From Saccharopolyspora indica (GTDB taxonomy: Bacteria > Actinomycetota > Actinomycetes > Mycobacteriales > Pseudonocardiaceae): 64,000 bases of DNA. Of this stretch, positions 40,551 to 49,614 are shown in pieces. The notes beneath the pieces were generated by a model, which made no database searches, was not told the origin of the DNA, and saw only the letters and a list, made by a program, of their open reading frames with translations. Both the position numbers and the translations under genes were made by a program. Position 1 is the stretch's first letter, and every line of letters begins with the position of its first letter. The stretch is taken from the NCBI RefSeq assembly GCF_027853965.1, contig NZ_JAQGLB010000016.1, positions 145,910 through 209,909 on the forward strand, written 5' to 3'.

Positions 40551-41469
40551 AGGTCCGGCGGTGCAGGCGGCGGTTGAGGCTCGCCACGATGCGGCTGGTC
40601 GGGCGGCGGGCCTCGGCCGCCTCGGACCGGGTCGGCGCGGCCGGCAGCGGACCGCCCTCCCACTCGCCGATCGCCGCGCACATCGCGGGCAGCAGGATCG
40701 CCGCCGCTGCCTCGTACCCGGCCGCCGACGGGTGGAACCGGTCCGGGCTGAAGAACTCGCCCGGCCTGGCCAGGAACTCCGGCGACAGCAGGTCGGCCAG
40801 CGGAACGGCGTGCCCGCCCGCCGCCTCCACCGCCCGCCGCTGCGCGCGGCCGAGCGCCAGGCTCCAGCGCCGCGCGACCGACCGCAGCGGCTGCGGGATG
40901 GGGCGGATCGCGCCCAGGTCCGGGCAGGTGCCGACGACCACCGCCACATCGGCCTCGACCAGCCGCCGCACCGCATCGCCCAGCAGCTCGGCGCACGCCG
41001 CGACCGCCAGCTTCGAGGTGACGTCGTTGGCCCCGATGATGATCAGCGCCAACCGAGGCGGTCGCGCCAGCACGGCGTCGACCTGCGCCGACAGCTCCTG
41101 GGAGGTGGTGCCGACGATGGCGCGGGTGGTCAGCGCGACCGGCCGGTCCAGCTCCTCGGCGAGCCCGCGCGCCATCCGCACCCCGGGCAGCTCGGCCGGG
41201 AAGTCGACGCCCAGCCCGGCCGCGGCGGAGTCGCCGAGCACCGCGAACTCCAGCGGCTCGGCCCCGGCGGGCAGCTCCCGCCGCGGCACCGGACCGGTGC
41301 CGTCGGGCAGGTGGACGCCGTCGGCGCGCAGCGGGTCGTTCGCGGGCGGGCCGATCACCCGCCGCGCGTACTTGGACTGCCCGTTGAGCAGTCCGTACGC
41401 GGCGCCGGAGAGCCCACCCGCGGTGCCCGCCGCCAGCAAGGCGAGCCGGAGTGCCTTCGCTGCGATCAT
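40546..41469 (-). CDS. SGNH/GDSL hydrolase
   Basis: 307 residues. An N-terminal membrane/signal segment (LALLAAGTAGGLSGAAYGLL) is followed by block I GDSAAAGLG with the nucleophilic Ser, block III GANDV, and block V DRFHPSAAGY with the Asp and His. It is an exported esterase or acyl hydrolase, comparable to Rv1075c by its place next to the thiolase. ATG at 41469 with GGAGGG upstream is preferred to the longer frame. Substrate unknown. Confidence 0.86.
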   Translation of the reverse strand: MIAAKALRLALLAAGTAGGLSGAAYGLLNGQSKYARRVIGPPANDPLRADGVHLPDGTGPVPRRELPAGAEPLEFAVLGDSAAAGLGVDFPAELPGVRMARGLAEELDRPVALTTRAIVGTTSQELSAQVDAVLARPPRLALIIIGANDVTSKLAVAACAELLGDAVRRLVEADVAVVVGTCPDLGAIRPIPQPLRSVARRWSLALGRAQRRAVEAAGGHAVPLADLLSPEFLARPGEFFSPDRFHPSAAGYEAAAAILLPAMCAAIGEWEGGPLPAAPTRSEAAEARRPTSRIVASLNRRLHRRTS

Positions 41470-41577
41470 GCGGCCCTCCCTGAACCGGTCCAGGCCGCCC
41501 GGGCCACCGGCCGGCCGCGTCGAACGGGATGGGTCATCCTCGCCCCGCTCCGCCCGGTCCGCGCGGCGAGGAGATCC

Positions 41578-41593
41578 CGTTGTGGATACAACG
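41578..41593. promoter_or_regulatory. Dyad between SGNH hydrolase and cbs
   Basis: CGTTGT, 4 bases, ACAACG. A possible regulatory site in the divergent promoter region of the hydrolase and cbs; no known motif. Confidence 0.35.
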
Positions 41594-41755
41594 CCGGGGA
41601 ACGCGAATTCGCTCCCCACCGATATGTCGCGCCGGGTGCCGGGCGGGTTTCACGGGACTGGGAACCGAACGGGAAAAGCCTCGGTGGGTTGGGCGGTGAC
41701 CAGCAGATTAGGCTCGTTGCCACAACAGCAGTCTGGGAAGGATCGAGGACCGGAC

Positions 41756-43123
41756 GTGGACTACGTCGAGCACGTCACCGACCTGGTGGGCAACACCCCC
41801 CTGGTGCGGTTGAACGCGGTGGCAACCGGCAAGGCGCGGGTGCTGGCCAAGGTCGAATACCTCAACCCCGGTGGCAGCGTGAAGGACCGCATCGCGCAGC
41901 GCATGATCGAGGCCGCCGAGGCCTCCGGCGAGCTGCGGCCCGGCGGGACGATCGTGGAGCCGACCTCCGGCAACACCGGTGTCGGCCTGGCCATGGTCGC
42001 GCAGCGCAAGGGCTACCGCTGCGTCTTCGTCTGCCCGGACAAGGTCAGCGAGGACAAGCGCAACGTCCTCAAGGCCTACGGCGCCGAGGTCGTGGTGTGC
42101 CCGACGGCGGTCGAGCCGGAGCACCCGGACTCCTACTACAGCGTCTCCGACCGCCTGGTCCAGGAGATCGAGGGCGCCTGGAAGCCGAACCAGTACGCCA
42201 ACCCGGCCAACCCGGAGTCCCACGTGCACTCCACCGGCCCGGAGATCTGGGCGCAGACCGAGGGCAAGGTGACGCACTTCGTCGCGGGCATCGGCACCGG
42301 CGGCACCATCTCCGGCACCGGCGAGTACCTGAAGAAGGTCTCCGACGGCCGGGTGAAGGTGATCGGAGCCGACCCGGAGGGCTCGGTCTACTCCGGCGGC
42401 AACGGGCGGCCCTACCTGGTGGAGGGCGTCGGCGAGGACTTCTGGCCGACCACCTACGACCGCGGGATCTGCGACCAGATCGTGGCGGTCTCCGACGCGG
42501 CCTCGTTCGAGATGACCCGGCGGCTGGCCCGCGAGGAGGCGCTGCTGGTCGGCGGTTCCTGCGGGATGGCGGTCGCGGCGGCCCTGGAGATCGCGGAGAC
42601 CGCGGACCCGGACGACGTGATCGTGGTGCTGCTGCCCGACGGCGGCCGCGGCTACCTGACCAAGGTCTTCAACGACTCGTGGATGGCCTCCTACGGCTTC
42701 CTGTCGCCGGACCACGCGGGTGGCTCGGTCGGCGACGTGCTGCGCCGCAAGGACGGCACCATCCCGGACCTGGTGCACGTTCACCCGAACGAGACCGTCG
42801 CCGAGGCGGTGGCGATCATGCGCGAGTTCGGCGTCTCGCAGATGCCGGTGGTGCGCGCGGAGCCGCCGATCATGGCCGCCGAGGTCGCGGGCGCGGTCAA
42901 CGAGCGCGACCTGCTGGACGCGCTGTTCGCCGGCCGCGCGAACCTGGCCGACCGGGTCGAGGCGCACATGTCCGCGCCGCTGCCGACCATCGGCGCGGGC
43001 GAGGAGGTCAGCCGTGCGATGGCCGCGCTGGCCGGGGCCGACGGAGCGATGGTGTTGATCGACGGCAAGCCCGCCGGAGTGGTCACCCGACAAGATGTGC
43101 TTGGATTCATCGCCGGTCGATGA
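41756..43123 (+). CDS. cbs: Cystathionine beta-synthase
   Basis: 455 residues. The PLP-fold domain has NPGGSVKDR with the cofactor Lys43, TSGNTG, and GIGTGGTISGTGEYL; the C-terminal third has a pair of CBS domains (VGDVLRRKDGTIPDLVHVHP, and the last ITRQDVLGF-type strand VVTRQDVLGFIAGR). It condenses serine or O-acetylserine with homocysteine to cystathionine in transsulfuration. GTG at 41756 has GAGGAC upstream. The next-but-one gene, metB, completes the pathway, as in Rv1077-Rv1079. Confidence 0.92.
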   Translation: MDYVEHVTDLVGNTPLVRLNAVATGKARVLAKVEYLNPGGSVKDRIAQRMIEAAEASGELRPGGTIVEPTSGNTGVGLAMVAQRKGYRCVFVCPDKVSEDKRNVLKAYGAEVVVCPTAVEPEHPDSYYSVSDRLVQEIEGAWKPNQYANPANPESHVHSTGPEIWAQTEGKVTHFVAGIGTGGTISGTGEYLKKVSDGRVKVIGADPEGSVYSGGNGRPYLVEGVGEDFWPTTYDRGICDQIVAVSDAASFEMTRRLAREEALLVGGSCGMAVAAALEIAETADPDDVIVVLLPDGGRGYLTKVFNDSWMASYGFLSPDHAGGSVGDVLRRKDGTIPDLVHVHPNETVAEAVAIMREFGVSQMPVVRAEPPIMAAEVAGAVNERDLLDALFAGRANLADRVEAHMSAPLPTIGAGEEVSRAMAALAGADGAMVLIDGKPAGVVTRQDVLGFIAGR

Positions 43124-43225
43124 CGACTTGTTACGGAACGGCACTACGCTGCCCGGTCATCAGATAGCGTGTGCCTTCGAATGCCCAGGCTTTCGCATTT
43201 CGCCCCGAGGGAGTAGGACAACCCG

Positions 43226-44323
43226 ATGAGCTCTCCGCAGCCGCCGGACGGCGGTCAGCAGGGTTCGGACCCCATCTCGAACCGGATGGACCCGCAGGAC
43301 CCCAACCAGGCTGGCAGCGACGCGACTCAGGTCGTGCGGCCCGTGCAGTCGCAGGGACAGCCGCAGCCGCCGTCCGACTCGACGCAGGTCGTGCCGCCGT
43401 CGATGCAGCCCCCGCAGCCGATGTACCAGCAGCCCGGCCTCGCCGGGGGCGGTGCTGAAGCGACCGCGATGGTGCCGCCGTCGGCGCAGCCCGCGCAGCC
43501 GATGTACCAGCAGCCGGGCACCCAGAGCCAGCCGGGCGGCTTCCCGGCGCAGCCGGGCACGCCCGGTAGCGGCTTCCCGGCCCCGCAGGCCCAGCCGGGC
43601 TTCGGCGCCCAGCCGCCGCAGGCCGCCTACGGCCAGCCGGCAGGCCAGAGCCAGGGCAGCAAGGGCCTCGCCCTGACCGTCGGTTGGGTCGCGACGGTCA
43701 TCGGTGGTATCGGCTCGATCTTCAACCTGATCAGTCTGATCGGCCTCGGCTCGGCCTACGCCCTGTACGAGCAGGCCATGCAGGCCCGCGAAGAGTGGGG
43801 CGACCTCGGCAGCGAGTACGGCATCGAGATGCCGGAGGTTCCGGCGCTGCCGCCGTACGGCCTGATGATGGCGGTCTACATCGTCATGCTGCTCTCCAGC
43901 CTGACTCTGCTGGGCGGCGGCATCATGGTCATCATCAAGAAGAGCATCGGCTCGATCCTCATCGCTGCCGCTTCCGGCCTGTACGTCATCGGCCAGCTGG
44001 TCCTGCTCTTCAGCGGCATGTACCAGGGCGTCACCTTCAGCATCATCCTCGCCATCATCTGGATCCTGTTCGCCATCGCTCTCGCCGTGCTGGCGTTCCT
44101 GCCGGGCACCAAGGCGTACCTGGCCTCGGCGGGTGCCGGTGCCCCGGCTCCGGCCGCCGCCGGTGGCTACGGCCAGCCGCAGCAGTTCGGCCAGCAGCCC
44201 GGCCAGCCGGGTCAGTTCGGCCAGCAGCCCGGTCAGCAGCAGTTCGGCCAGCCGGGCCAGCAGCCGGGTCAGCCCGGTGGCTACCCGCCGCCGCCCGGTG
44301 GCCCGCAGCCGCCGCAGTGGTGA
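43226..44323 (+). CDS. Pro/Gln-rich membrane protein between cbs and metB
   Basis: 365 residues. Low-complexity Pro/Gln/Gly N-terminus (about 1-145, YQQPG and QPG repeats), about four membrane helices (LALTVGWVATVIGGIGSIFN, GLMMAVYIVMLLSSLTLLGG and others), and a Gln/Gly/Pro C-terminus (FGQQPGQPGQ repeats). It occupies the place of Rv1078 (Pra, proline-rich antigen) between cbs and metB. The membrane core does not look like the RDD domain I expect for Pra, so it may be an unrelated replacement. Function unknown. Confidence 0.72.
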   Translation: MSSPQPPDGGQQGSDPISNRMDPQDPNQAGSDATQVVRPVQSQGQPQPPSDSTQVVPPSMQPPQPMYQQPGLAGGGAEATAMVPPSAQPAQPMYQQPGTQSQPGGFPAQPGTPGSGFPAPQAQPGFGAQPPQAAYGQPAGQSQGSKGLALTVGWVATVIGGIGSIFNLISLIGLGSAYALYEQAMQAREEWGDLGSEYGIEMPEVPALPPYGLMMAVYIVMLLSSLTLLGGGIMVIIKKSIGSILIAAASGLYVIGQLVLLFSGMYQGVTFSIILAIIWILFAIALAVLAFLPGTKAYLASAGAGAPAPAAAGGYGQPQQFGQQPGQPGQFGQQPGQQQFGQPGQQPGQPGGYPPPPGGPQPPQW

Positions 44324-44340
44324 CCCGCTGAGCTAGTTCC

Positions 44341-44377
44341 GAAGCGGCCCCCGACCAGCCCGGTCGGGGGCCGCTTC
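44341..44377. terminator. Terminator hairpin
   Basis: GAAGCGGCCCCCGACC pairs with GGTCGGGGGCCGCTTC over 16 bases, loop AGCCC. It follows the proline-rich membrane protein gene. Confidence 0.85.
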
Positions 44378-44410
44378 GCGTTCGGGCCCGGGCCTTTCCG
44401 CAGGTCGTCT

Positions 44411-44456
44411 CCCGTGAGCGGTTCGGGGTGCTATAACACCTCAAAACGCTCACGGG
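44411..44456. repeat. Hairpin repeat family B, copy 2
   Basis: CCCGTGAGCG pairs with CGCTCACGGG, an inner stem GGGGTG.TATAACACCTC is imperfect. TCCGCAGGTC before and GACCTGCGGGA after form an outer stem. It lies between the terminator at 44341 and metB. Confidence 0.76.
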
Positions 44457-44525
44457 TCCTGACCTGCGGGAAGTGCGTTCGGGCCCGAGTCGGCGGGGCG
44501 CCCGTCGGCCCGTACGCTGCTGGAC

Positions 44526-45665
44526 ATGAGCGATGGCTTTGCTACCCGCGCGATTCACGCGGGGCAGGAGGCGGATCCGACGACCGGTTCGGTGATCGTG
44601 CCGATCCACGCCACCTCGACCTACGCCCAGGACGGCGTGGGCGGGATGCGCGGGGGTTACGAGTACTCGCGCACCGGCAACCCCACCCGCACCGCGCTGG
44701 AGCAGTGCCTGGCGGAGCTGGAGGGCGGCCGCTACGGGCGCGCTTTCGCCTCCGGCATGGCCGCCACCGACGCGGTGCTGCGGGCGACCCTGCGGCCGGG
44801 CGACCACCTGGTGATCCCGGACGACGCCTACGGCGGCACGTTCCGGCTGATCGATAAGGTGCTGTCCGGCTGGGGCATCGAGTACACCCCGGCTCCGGTG
44901 TCCGATGTGGACGCAGTGCGCGCGGCGATCCAGCCCAACACCAAGCTGATCTGGATCGAGACGCCCACCAACCCGCTGCTCAACATCGCCGACATCGCCG
45001 CGCTGGCGCAGGTGTCCCGCGAGGCGGGCACGAAGCTGGTGGTGGACAACACCTTCGCCTCGCCGTTCCTGCAGCAGCCGCTGGAGCTCGGCGCGAACGT
45101 CGTGGTGCACTCGACGACCAAGTACCTGGGCGGGCACTCCGACGTGGTCGGCGGTGCGGTGATCACCTCCGACGACGAGCTGGCCGAGCAGATCGCGTTC
45201 CTGCAGAACGGCGCGGGCGCGGTGCCGGGGCCGTTCGACGCGTTCCTGACGCTGCGCGGCGCCAAGACCCTCGCGATCCGCATGGAGCGGCACAGCGCCA
45301 ACGCGGAGCGGATCGTCGCCGCGCTGGCCGGGCACCCCAAGGTCGCGAAGGTCCTCTACCCGGGGCTGCCGGAGCACCCCGGCCACGAGGTCGCGGCCAA
45401 GCAGATGCGGCACTTCGGCGGGATGATCTCGTTCCTGCACGCCGACGGCGAGGAGGCCGCGCTGCAGGTCTGCGCGCGCACCCGGCTGTTCACGCTGGCC
45501 GAGTCGCTGGGCGGGGTGGAATCCCTGATCGAGCACCCGGGCCGCATGACGCACGCGAGCACGGCGGGCTCGATGCTGCAGGTCCCGGCCGAGCTGGTCC
45601 GCCTCTCGGTGGGCATCGAGGACGCCGACGACCTGGTCGAGGACATCCTCCAGGCGCTGGGCTGA
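44526..45665 (+). CDS. metB: Cystathionine gamma-synthase
   Basis: 379 residues of the PLP-dependent Cys/Met metabolism family. YEYSRTGNPTR at the start, ASGMAATDAVL, ETPTNP, and HSTTKYLGGHSD with the cofactor Lys mark the fold. It condenses O-succinyl- or O-acetylhomoserine with cysteine to cystathionine, or acts as a gamma-lyase; the sequence alone does not separate these activities. Its place after cbs matches Rv1079. Followed by a terminator hairpin at 45863. Confidence 0.9.
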   Translation: MSDGFATRAIHAGQEADPTTGSVIVPIHATSTYAQDGVGGMRGGYEYSRTGNPTRTALEQCLAELEGGRYGRAFASGMAATDAVLRATLRPGDHLVIPDDAYGGTFRLIDKVLSGWGIEYTPAPVSDVDAVRAAIQPNTKLIWIETPTNPLLNIADIAALAQVSREAGTKLVVDNTFASPFLQQPLELGANVVVHSTTKYLGGHSDVVGGAVITSDDELAEQIAFLQNGAGAVPGPFDAFLTLRGAKTLAIRMERHSANAERIVAALAGHPKVAKVLYPGLPEHPGHEVAAKQMRHFGGMISFLHADGEEAALQVCARTRLFTLAESLGGVESLIEHPGRMTHASTAGSMLQVPAELVRLSVGIEDADDLVEDILQALG

Positions 45666-45862
45666 GCTGTATCGCCTCTCCGCGATTTTCAGTGGTGGTG
45701 GCGTTGAGACGTTGTCTCGCGTTTTCGGGGTTTCTTGTGGCTGGGTTGCGTCACGGTCCCCTGAGGTGCGGTTGGGCCGGGCTCGGGACTGTGCCCGGCG
45801 AAGTCGTCCTGGGTGGGCTGTGTGCCGGTTTTGCCGGTAACCGGCCGGGCCGTTCTGGGTGT

Positions 45863-45900
45863 GGTGGGGTGTCAGTTTTAGGCAAAACCGACACCCCACC
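45863..45900. terminator. Hairpin with GTTTT/AAAAC core
   Basis: GGTGGGGTGTCAGTTTT pairs with AAAACCGACACCCCACC with one bulge, loop AGGC. It is a bidirectional terminator between metB and the small exported protein gene. Confidence 0.78.
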
Positions 45901-45939
45901 AGCCCTGCCCCCTGGAACGTCGATCTCTCGCTTGGCAGT

Positions 45940-46182
45940 TCACCGGGCCATGGCCGGGTCGTTGCCTCCGTGGTCGGCCGGGGGGCGCGGGTTGACTGGG
46001 AGGTCGTCCGGCTGCAGGCAGCCGCCGATCAGCTCGACCGCGTCATCGCGCACCTGGTAGGAGCCGGGGTCCTCGCACCCGGACTGCAGCACCGCGAAGA
46101 CCGCCGCGCCGGACAGCGCGGCCGCGGTGATCACGCCCGTGACCAGTGGAAGAGCGCGGTTGGCCGGAGTCAGCTGCGACAT
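45940..46182 (-). CDS. Small exported or membrane protein, unknown
   Basis: 80 residues starting MSQLTPANRALPLVTGVITA with one membrane helix continuing to AVFAVLQ, then an outer part with two Cys (SGCEDPG and GGCLQPDD) that could form a disulfide. The start is strong: AGGAGG at about 46185-46190, four to five bases upstream. No family recognised. It lies just downstream of hppD on the same strand, 146 bases away, so it may be co-transcribed. Confidence 0.6.
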   Translation of the reverse strand: MSQLTPANRALPLVTGVITAAALSGAAVFAVLQSGCEDPGSYQVRDDAVELIGGCLQPDDLPVNPRPPADHGGNDPAMAR

Positions 46183-46328
46183 GCTTCCTCCTGTCCGGTG
46201 GTCTGCGCGGTGGTCCGCTGCCGGGGCCGCTCGGCGGTCGCGCATCGCCCCCGTCGCGACTGGCCGCTCCTGTCGAGGGTACCCAACGTGGTGCTCGAGT
46301 GACCGCCGATTCGCGGTGGCACCCGAGG

Positions 46329-47537
46329 TCAGAGGTTTCCGCGGCGTTCCTGTTCGCGTTCGATGGCCTCGAAGAGGGCCTTGAAGTTCCCCTTGCCGAA
46401 GCCGAGCGAGCCGTGCCGCTCGATCATCTCGTAGAACACCGTCGGCCGGTCGCCGATCGGCTTGGTGAAGATCTGCAGCAGGTAGCCGTCCTCGTCGCGG
46501 TCGACCAGGATGCCGTGCTCCTTCAGCGTCTCGATCGGCACCCGCACCTCGCCGATGCGCGCCCGCAGCTCCGGGTCGTCGTAGTAGGTGTCCGGCGCGT
46601 TCAGGAACTCCACGCCCGCGGCCCGCATCGCGGTGACCGTCTTGATGATGTCGCCGGTGGCCAGCGCGATGTGCTGGCAGCCGGGGCTCCGGTAGTACTC
46701 CAGGTACTCGTCGATCTGCGACTTGCGCCTGCCCGCGGCCGGCTCGTTGAGCGGGAACTTGACCCGGTGGTTGCCGTTGGCCACCACCTTGCTCATCAGC
46801 GCCGAGTACTCGGTGGCGATGTCGTCGCCGACGAACTCGGCCATGTTCACGAAGCCCATGACCCGGTTGTAGAAGTCCACCCAGCGGTCCATCTGGCCGA
46901 GCTCGACGTTGCCCACGCAGTGGTCGACGGCCTGGAACAACCGCTTCGGCGAGTCCGCGGGCTTGACGTAGCTGCCCCGATGCGCGAGGTATCCGGGCAG
47001 GTAGGGGCCGGTGTAGCGGCTGCGGTCGAGCAGCGTGTGCCGGGTCTCGCCGTAGGTGGCGATCGCCGCGGAGCGGACCGTGCCGTGCTCGTCGGAGGTG
47101 TCGTGCGGCTCGGCCAGCACGGTCGCGCCCTGCACCCGCGCGTGCTCGACGCACTTGTCCACGTCGAGCACCTCCAGCGCCAGGTCGACCACGCCGTCGC
47201 CGTGCCGCCGGTGGTGGTCGGCCAGCGGGCTGTCCGGGTCGACGGCGCCCTTGAGCACGAAGCGCGCCGAACCGGACTTGAGCACGAACGCCTTGTGGTC
47301 GCGGTTGCCGGTCTCCGGGCCGCAGTAGGCGACCAGCTCCATGCCGAAGGCGACCTGGTAGAACAGCGCGCTCTGGGTGGCGTTGCCGACGACGAACACC
47401 ACCGCGTCGAGCGCTCTGACCGGGAACGGGTCCTTCGCGTCGTCGTGCTCGACGAGTCCGACCAGGCGGCGCATCTGGTCGAAGGTCACGTCGTCGAGCT
47501 GCTCGGGCTGGTTCCCGCGGTTGACTGTGCCGGTCAC
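46329..47537 (-). CDS. hppD: 4-hydroxyphenylpyruvate dioxygenase
   Basis: 402 residues. The vicinal-oxygen-chelate fold shows DAVVFVVGNATQSALFYQVAF in the first half and the Fe ligands DHCVGNV (His), CQHIALAT (His) and FYEMIERHG (Glu) in the second. It converts 4-hydroxyphenylpyruvate to homogentisate, the second step of tyrosine catabolism. It is divergent from an Lrp-type gene, and together they interrupt the conserved metB-greA order. No homogentisate dioxygenase is nearby. GTG or ATG start at 47537 with GAGGACATC upstream. Confidence 0.93.
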   Translation of the reverse strand: MTGTVNRGNQPEQLDDVTFDQMRRLVGLVEHDDAKDPFPVRALDAVVFVVGNATQSALFYQVAFGMELVAYCGPETGNRDHKAFVLKSGSARFVLKGAVDPDSPLADHHRRHGDGVVDLALEVLDVDKCVEHARVQGATVLAEPHDTSDEHGTVRSAAIATYGETRHTLLDRSRYTGPYLPGYLAHRGSYVKPADSPKRLFQAVDHCVGNVELGQMDRWVDFYNRVMGFVNMAEFVGDDIATEYSALMSKVVANGNHRVKFPLNEPAAGRRKSQIDEYLEYYRSPGCQHIALATGDIIKTVTAMRAAGVEFLNAPDTYYDDPELRARIGEVRVPIETLKEHGILVDRDEDGYLLQIFTKPIGDRPTVFYEMIERHGSLGFGKGNFKALFEAIEREQERRGNL

Positions 47538-47675
47538 GATGTCCTCCCCCGTGCGGTGCTGGGTTCAGCGTGCGCCGGGCGGTCATCTTGGGCAACAGGG
47601 CTTGATTCTCATGGGCAATCTGACCAGTATTCGATCGGATCGGCTGGTTGAACCGCCTAAAGCGGAGGGTGTGAC

Positions 47676-48164
47676 GTGGCTCCCAAGGACGAGGGTCTGG
47701 ACGCGCTGGACGCGCGTCTCCTGCTGCTGCTGTCCGACGAGCCGCGCCTGGGCGTGCTGGAGTGCTCCCGCAGGCTGGGCGTGGCGCGCGGCACCGTGCA
47801 GGCGCGGATGGACCGGCTGGTGCAGCGCGGTGTCCTGCTGGGATTCCCGCCGGAGCTGGACCTGGCGGCGATGGGCTACGGCCTGACGGCTTTCGCGGTG
47901 CTGGAGATCGCCCAGGGACACCGCGCGCTGGTCGCCGAGCAGCTGGCCGCGATCGACGAGGTGTGCGAGGTGCACGCGACGACCGGTCAGGGCGATCTGT
48001 TCGTCCGCATGGTGGCCCGCTCGAACGCGGACCTGCAGCGGGTGATCGACGAAGTCGTCGGCGTCACCGGAGTCCGCCGCACCTCGACGTCGATAGCCCT
48101 GTCCACCCCGGTGGCGCCCCGAGTCCGCCCGCTCCTGGAACGCCTCGCGAAATCAGCGGAATGA
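47676..48164 (+). CDS. Lrp/AsnC-family regulator
   Basis: 162 residues with an N-terminal HTH (LDALDARLLLLLSDEPRLGV, CSRRLGVARGTVQARMDRL) and a C-terminal RAM/AsnC effector domain (GHRALVAEQLAAIDEVCEVHATTGQGDLFVRMVARS). Lrp-type proteins sense amino acids; being divergent from hppD, it probably activates or represses it in response to tyrosine or phenylalanine. GTG at 47676 follows GGAGGG. The 138-base gap contains repeated GGGCAA elements (near 47587 and 47614) that may be binding half-sites. Confidence 0.86.
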   Translation: MAPKDEGLDALDARLLLLLSDEPRLGVLECSRRLGVARGTVQARMDRLVQRGVLLGFPPELDLAAMGYGLTAFAVLEIAQGHRALVAEQLAAIDEVCEVHATTGQGDLFVRMVARSNADLQRVIDEVVGVTGVRRTSTSIALSTPVAPRVRPLLERLAKSAE

Positions 48165-48169
48165 AAACA

Positions 48170-48200
48170 TCGCGGACGCCCAATGCGAGGGCGTCCGCGA
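48170..48200. terminator. Terminator hairpin after Lrp gene
   Basis: TCGCGGACGCCC pairs with GGGCGTCCGCGA over 12 bases, 7-base loop. It separates the convergent Lrp and greA genes. Confidence 0.82.
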
Positions 48201-48305
48201 TGCGCGATTCACCGACGAGAGAACTCGTCTTTCTTTTCTTTAAAGCGCGACAACTGCTTTCGATGTCCAAGACCGATCGCGAAGCAGGAGCCGTCTCCCG
48301 ATGCG

Positions 48306-48794
48306 TCAGCCCGCGAAGGGTTCTGCCTTGACCAGGGTGACCTTCATCGTGCCGCCGTTGGGCAGCTCGTACTCGCGGGTCTCGCCCTCCTTGGCGTCCA
48401 GCAGCGCCTGGCCCAGCGGGGAGCTCGGGGAGTAGACCTCCAGGTCGCCGTGCGCGCCTTCCTCGCGGGTGGCCAGCAGGAACTGCTCGGTCTCGTCCTC
48501 GCCGTCGTAGCGGACGGTCAGCACCGAACCGGGGCGGGCCACACCGGACTCGGTGGGCACATCGCCGACCTTGGCGGTGCGCAGCAGCTCCTGCAGCTGG
48601 CGGATGCGGGCCTCGAACTGGCCCTGCTCCTCGCGGGCGGCGTGGTACCCGCCGTTCTCCCGGAGGTCGCCCTCCTCGCGGGCGTCGTTGATCTTCTTCG
48701 CGATCACCGGGCGGTTGGCCACGAGCTCGTCCAGCTCACCCTTGAGCCGGTCGTAAGCATCCTGGGTCAGCCAGGTCACCTGGGTCTCGCTCAC
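48306..48794 (-). CDS. greA: Transcription elongation factor GreA
   Basis: 162 residues. Coiled-coil N-terminus (WLTQDAYDRLKGELDELVAN, REEGDLRENGGYHAAREEQG with the acidic tip DLREN) and FKBP-like C-terminus (SPSSPLGQALLDAKEGETREYELPNG). It rescues backtracked RNA polymerase by stimulating transcript cleavage. The frame is open to 48956; GTG at 48794 with GAGGAG eight bases upstream gives the family length. Its place between metB and mca follows Rv1080c. Confidence 0.92.
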   Translation of the reverse strand: MSETQVTWLTQDAYDRLKGELDELVANRPVIAKKINDAREEGDLRENGGYHAAREEQGQFEARIRQLQELLRTAKVGDVPTESGVARPGSVLTVRYDGEDETEQFLLATREEGAHGDLEVYSPSSPLGQALLDAKEGETREYELPNGGTMKVTLVKAEPFAG

Positions 48795-48987
48795 GGTCAC
48801 CACTCCTCGTCGACTGCGTCCCGCGACTCCATCACGGGCACCATTGCATTTCCGCGTTGTTTTCCGGCGCGATGGCCAAGTAACGGAAAAACACGGCCCT
48901 CGCGGGGCCGTGCTGTGCTCGACGATAGCACGAAACGCCACGCCGAGGGGCTGCATTTTCCCAGCGCCCGGCGTGGAACGCCTGTCT

Positions 48988-49524
48988 TCACCCAGTTGGC
49001 CGCGTGTGGGTGGACAAATATTCAGGAACGTTGTAAGTGCAGCCGTACACCTCCCCGGTGGCCGGTTCGGAGGACGTGCGCAACACAGTTTCCTGCCTGG
49101 TCACGCCGTCCGCAGGATGGATGAGGACTTCCTTGCGGCCGATCTCCTCACCCGACTTGGCGCGGGAGCGCACCACGCACGCGGCGGGGCGCTGCGGATC
49201 GTCGCGCTGGACCTCGACCACGATGCGGACGGAGTCCTCGCCGACGATCTCGAAGGCGACCTGCTTGCCCTCGATGGGCGCGGTGCCGAAGTTCTGGTAG
49301 GCGACGACCGACACGCCGACCAGGGCGGCGAGCACGACGGCGAAGAGCAGCCAGCGACGGCCCGGTCGCAGTCGCGCTTTCCTAGCGCGCGACCCGTACC
49401 GGTCCTGCGGGATCTGCGGGTGCGTCACCGGCTCGAGAAGCCTTTCGCCTGGTCTTGCCGACCCCCGCTCGCGGGGGCTGGCGCTCGGTTCGTCGGGCGC
49501 ACCGGGAACAATGGGGCCCGACAT
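48988..49524 (-). CDS. DUF4307 membrane protein
   Basis: 178 residues. Cytoplasmic N-terminus ending in a basic segment, one membrane helix (WLLFAVVLAALVGVSVVAYQNF), then an outer beta-rich DUF4307 domain (KQVAFEIVGEDSVRIVVEVQRDDPQRPAACVV, and GEVYGCTYNVPEYL) with two Cys. Known only from actinobacteria and found next to mca (Rv1081c position). ATG at 49524 lacks a strong ribosome site and is 90 bases from the divergent mca, so the transcript may be leaderless. Function unknown. Confidence 0.8.
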   Translation of the reverse strand: MSGPIVPGAPDEPSASPRERGSARPGERLLEPVTHPQIPQDRYGSRARKARLRPGRRWLLFAVVLAALVGVSVVAYQNFGTAPIEGKQVAFEIVGEDSVRIVVEVQRDDPQRPAACVVRSRAKSGEEIGRKEVLIHPADGVTRQETVLRTSSEPATGEVYGCTYNVPEYLSTHTRPTG

Positions 49525-49614
49525 CCACGTTAAGTATCCCTGGGGTGTCCTGCGGCCTGTCAGCGGGGCCGTGTTCAGGAGAGATGCTGCGAAGCGGGAG
49601 GGGATTACCCGGCG

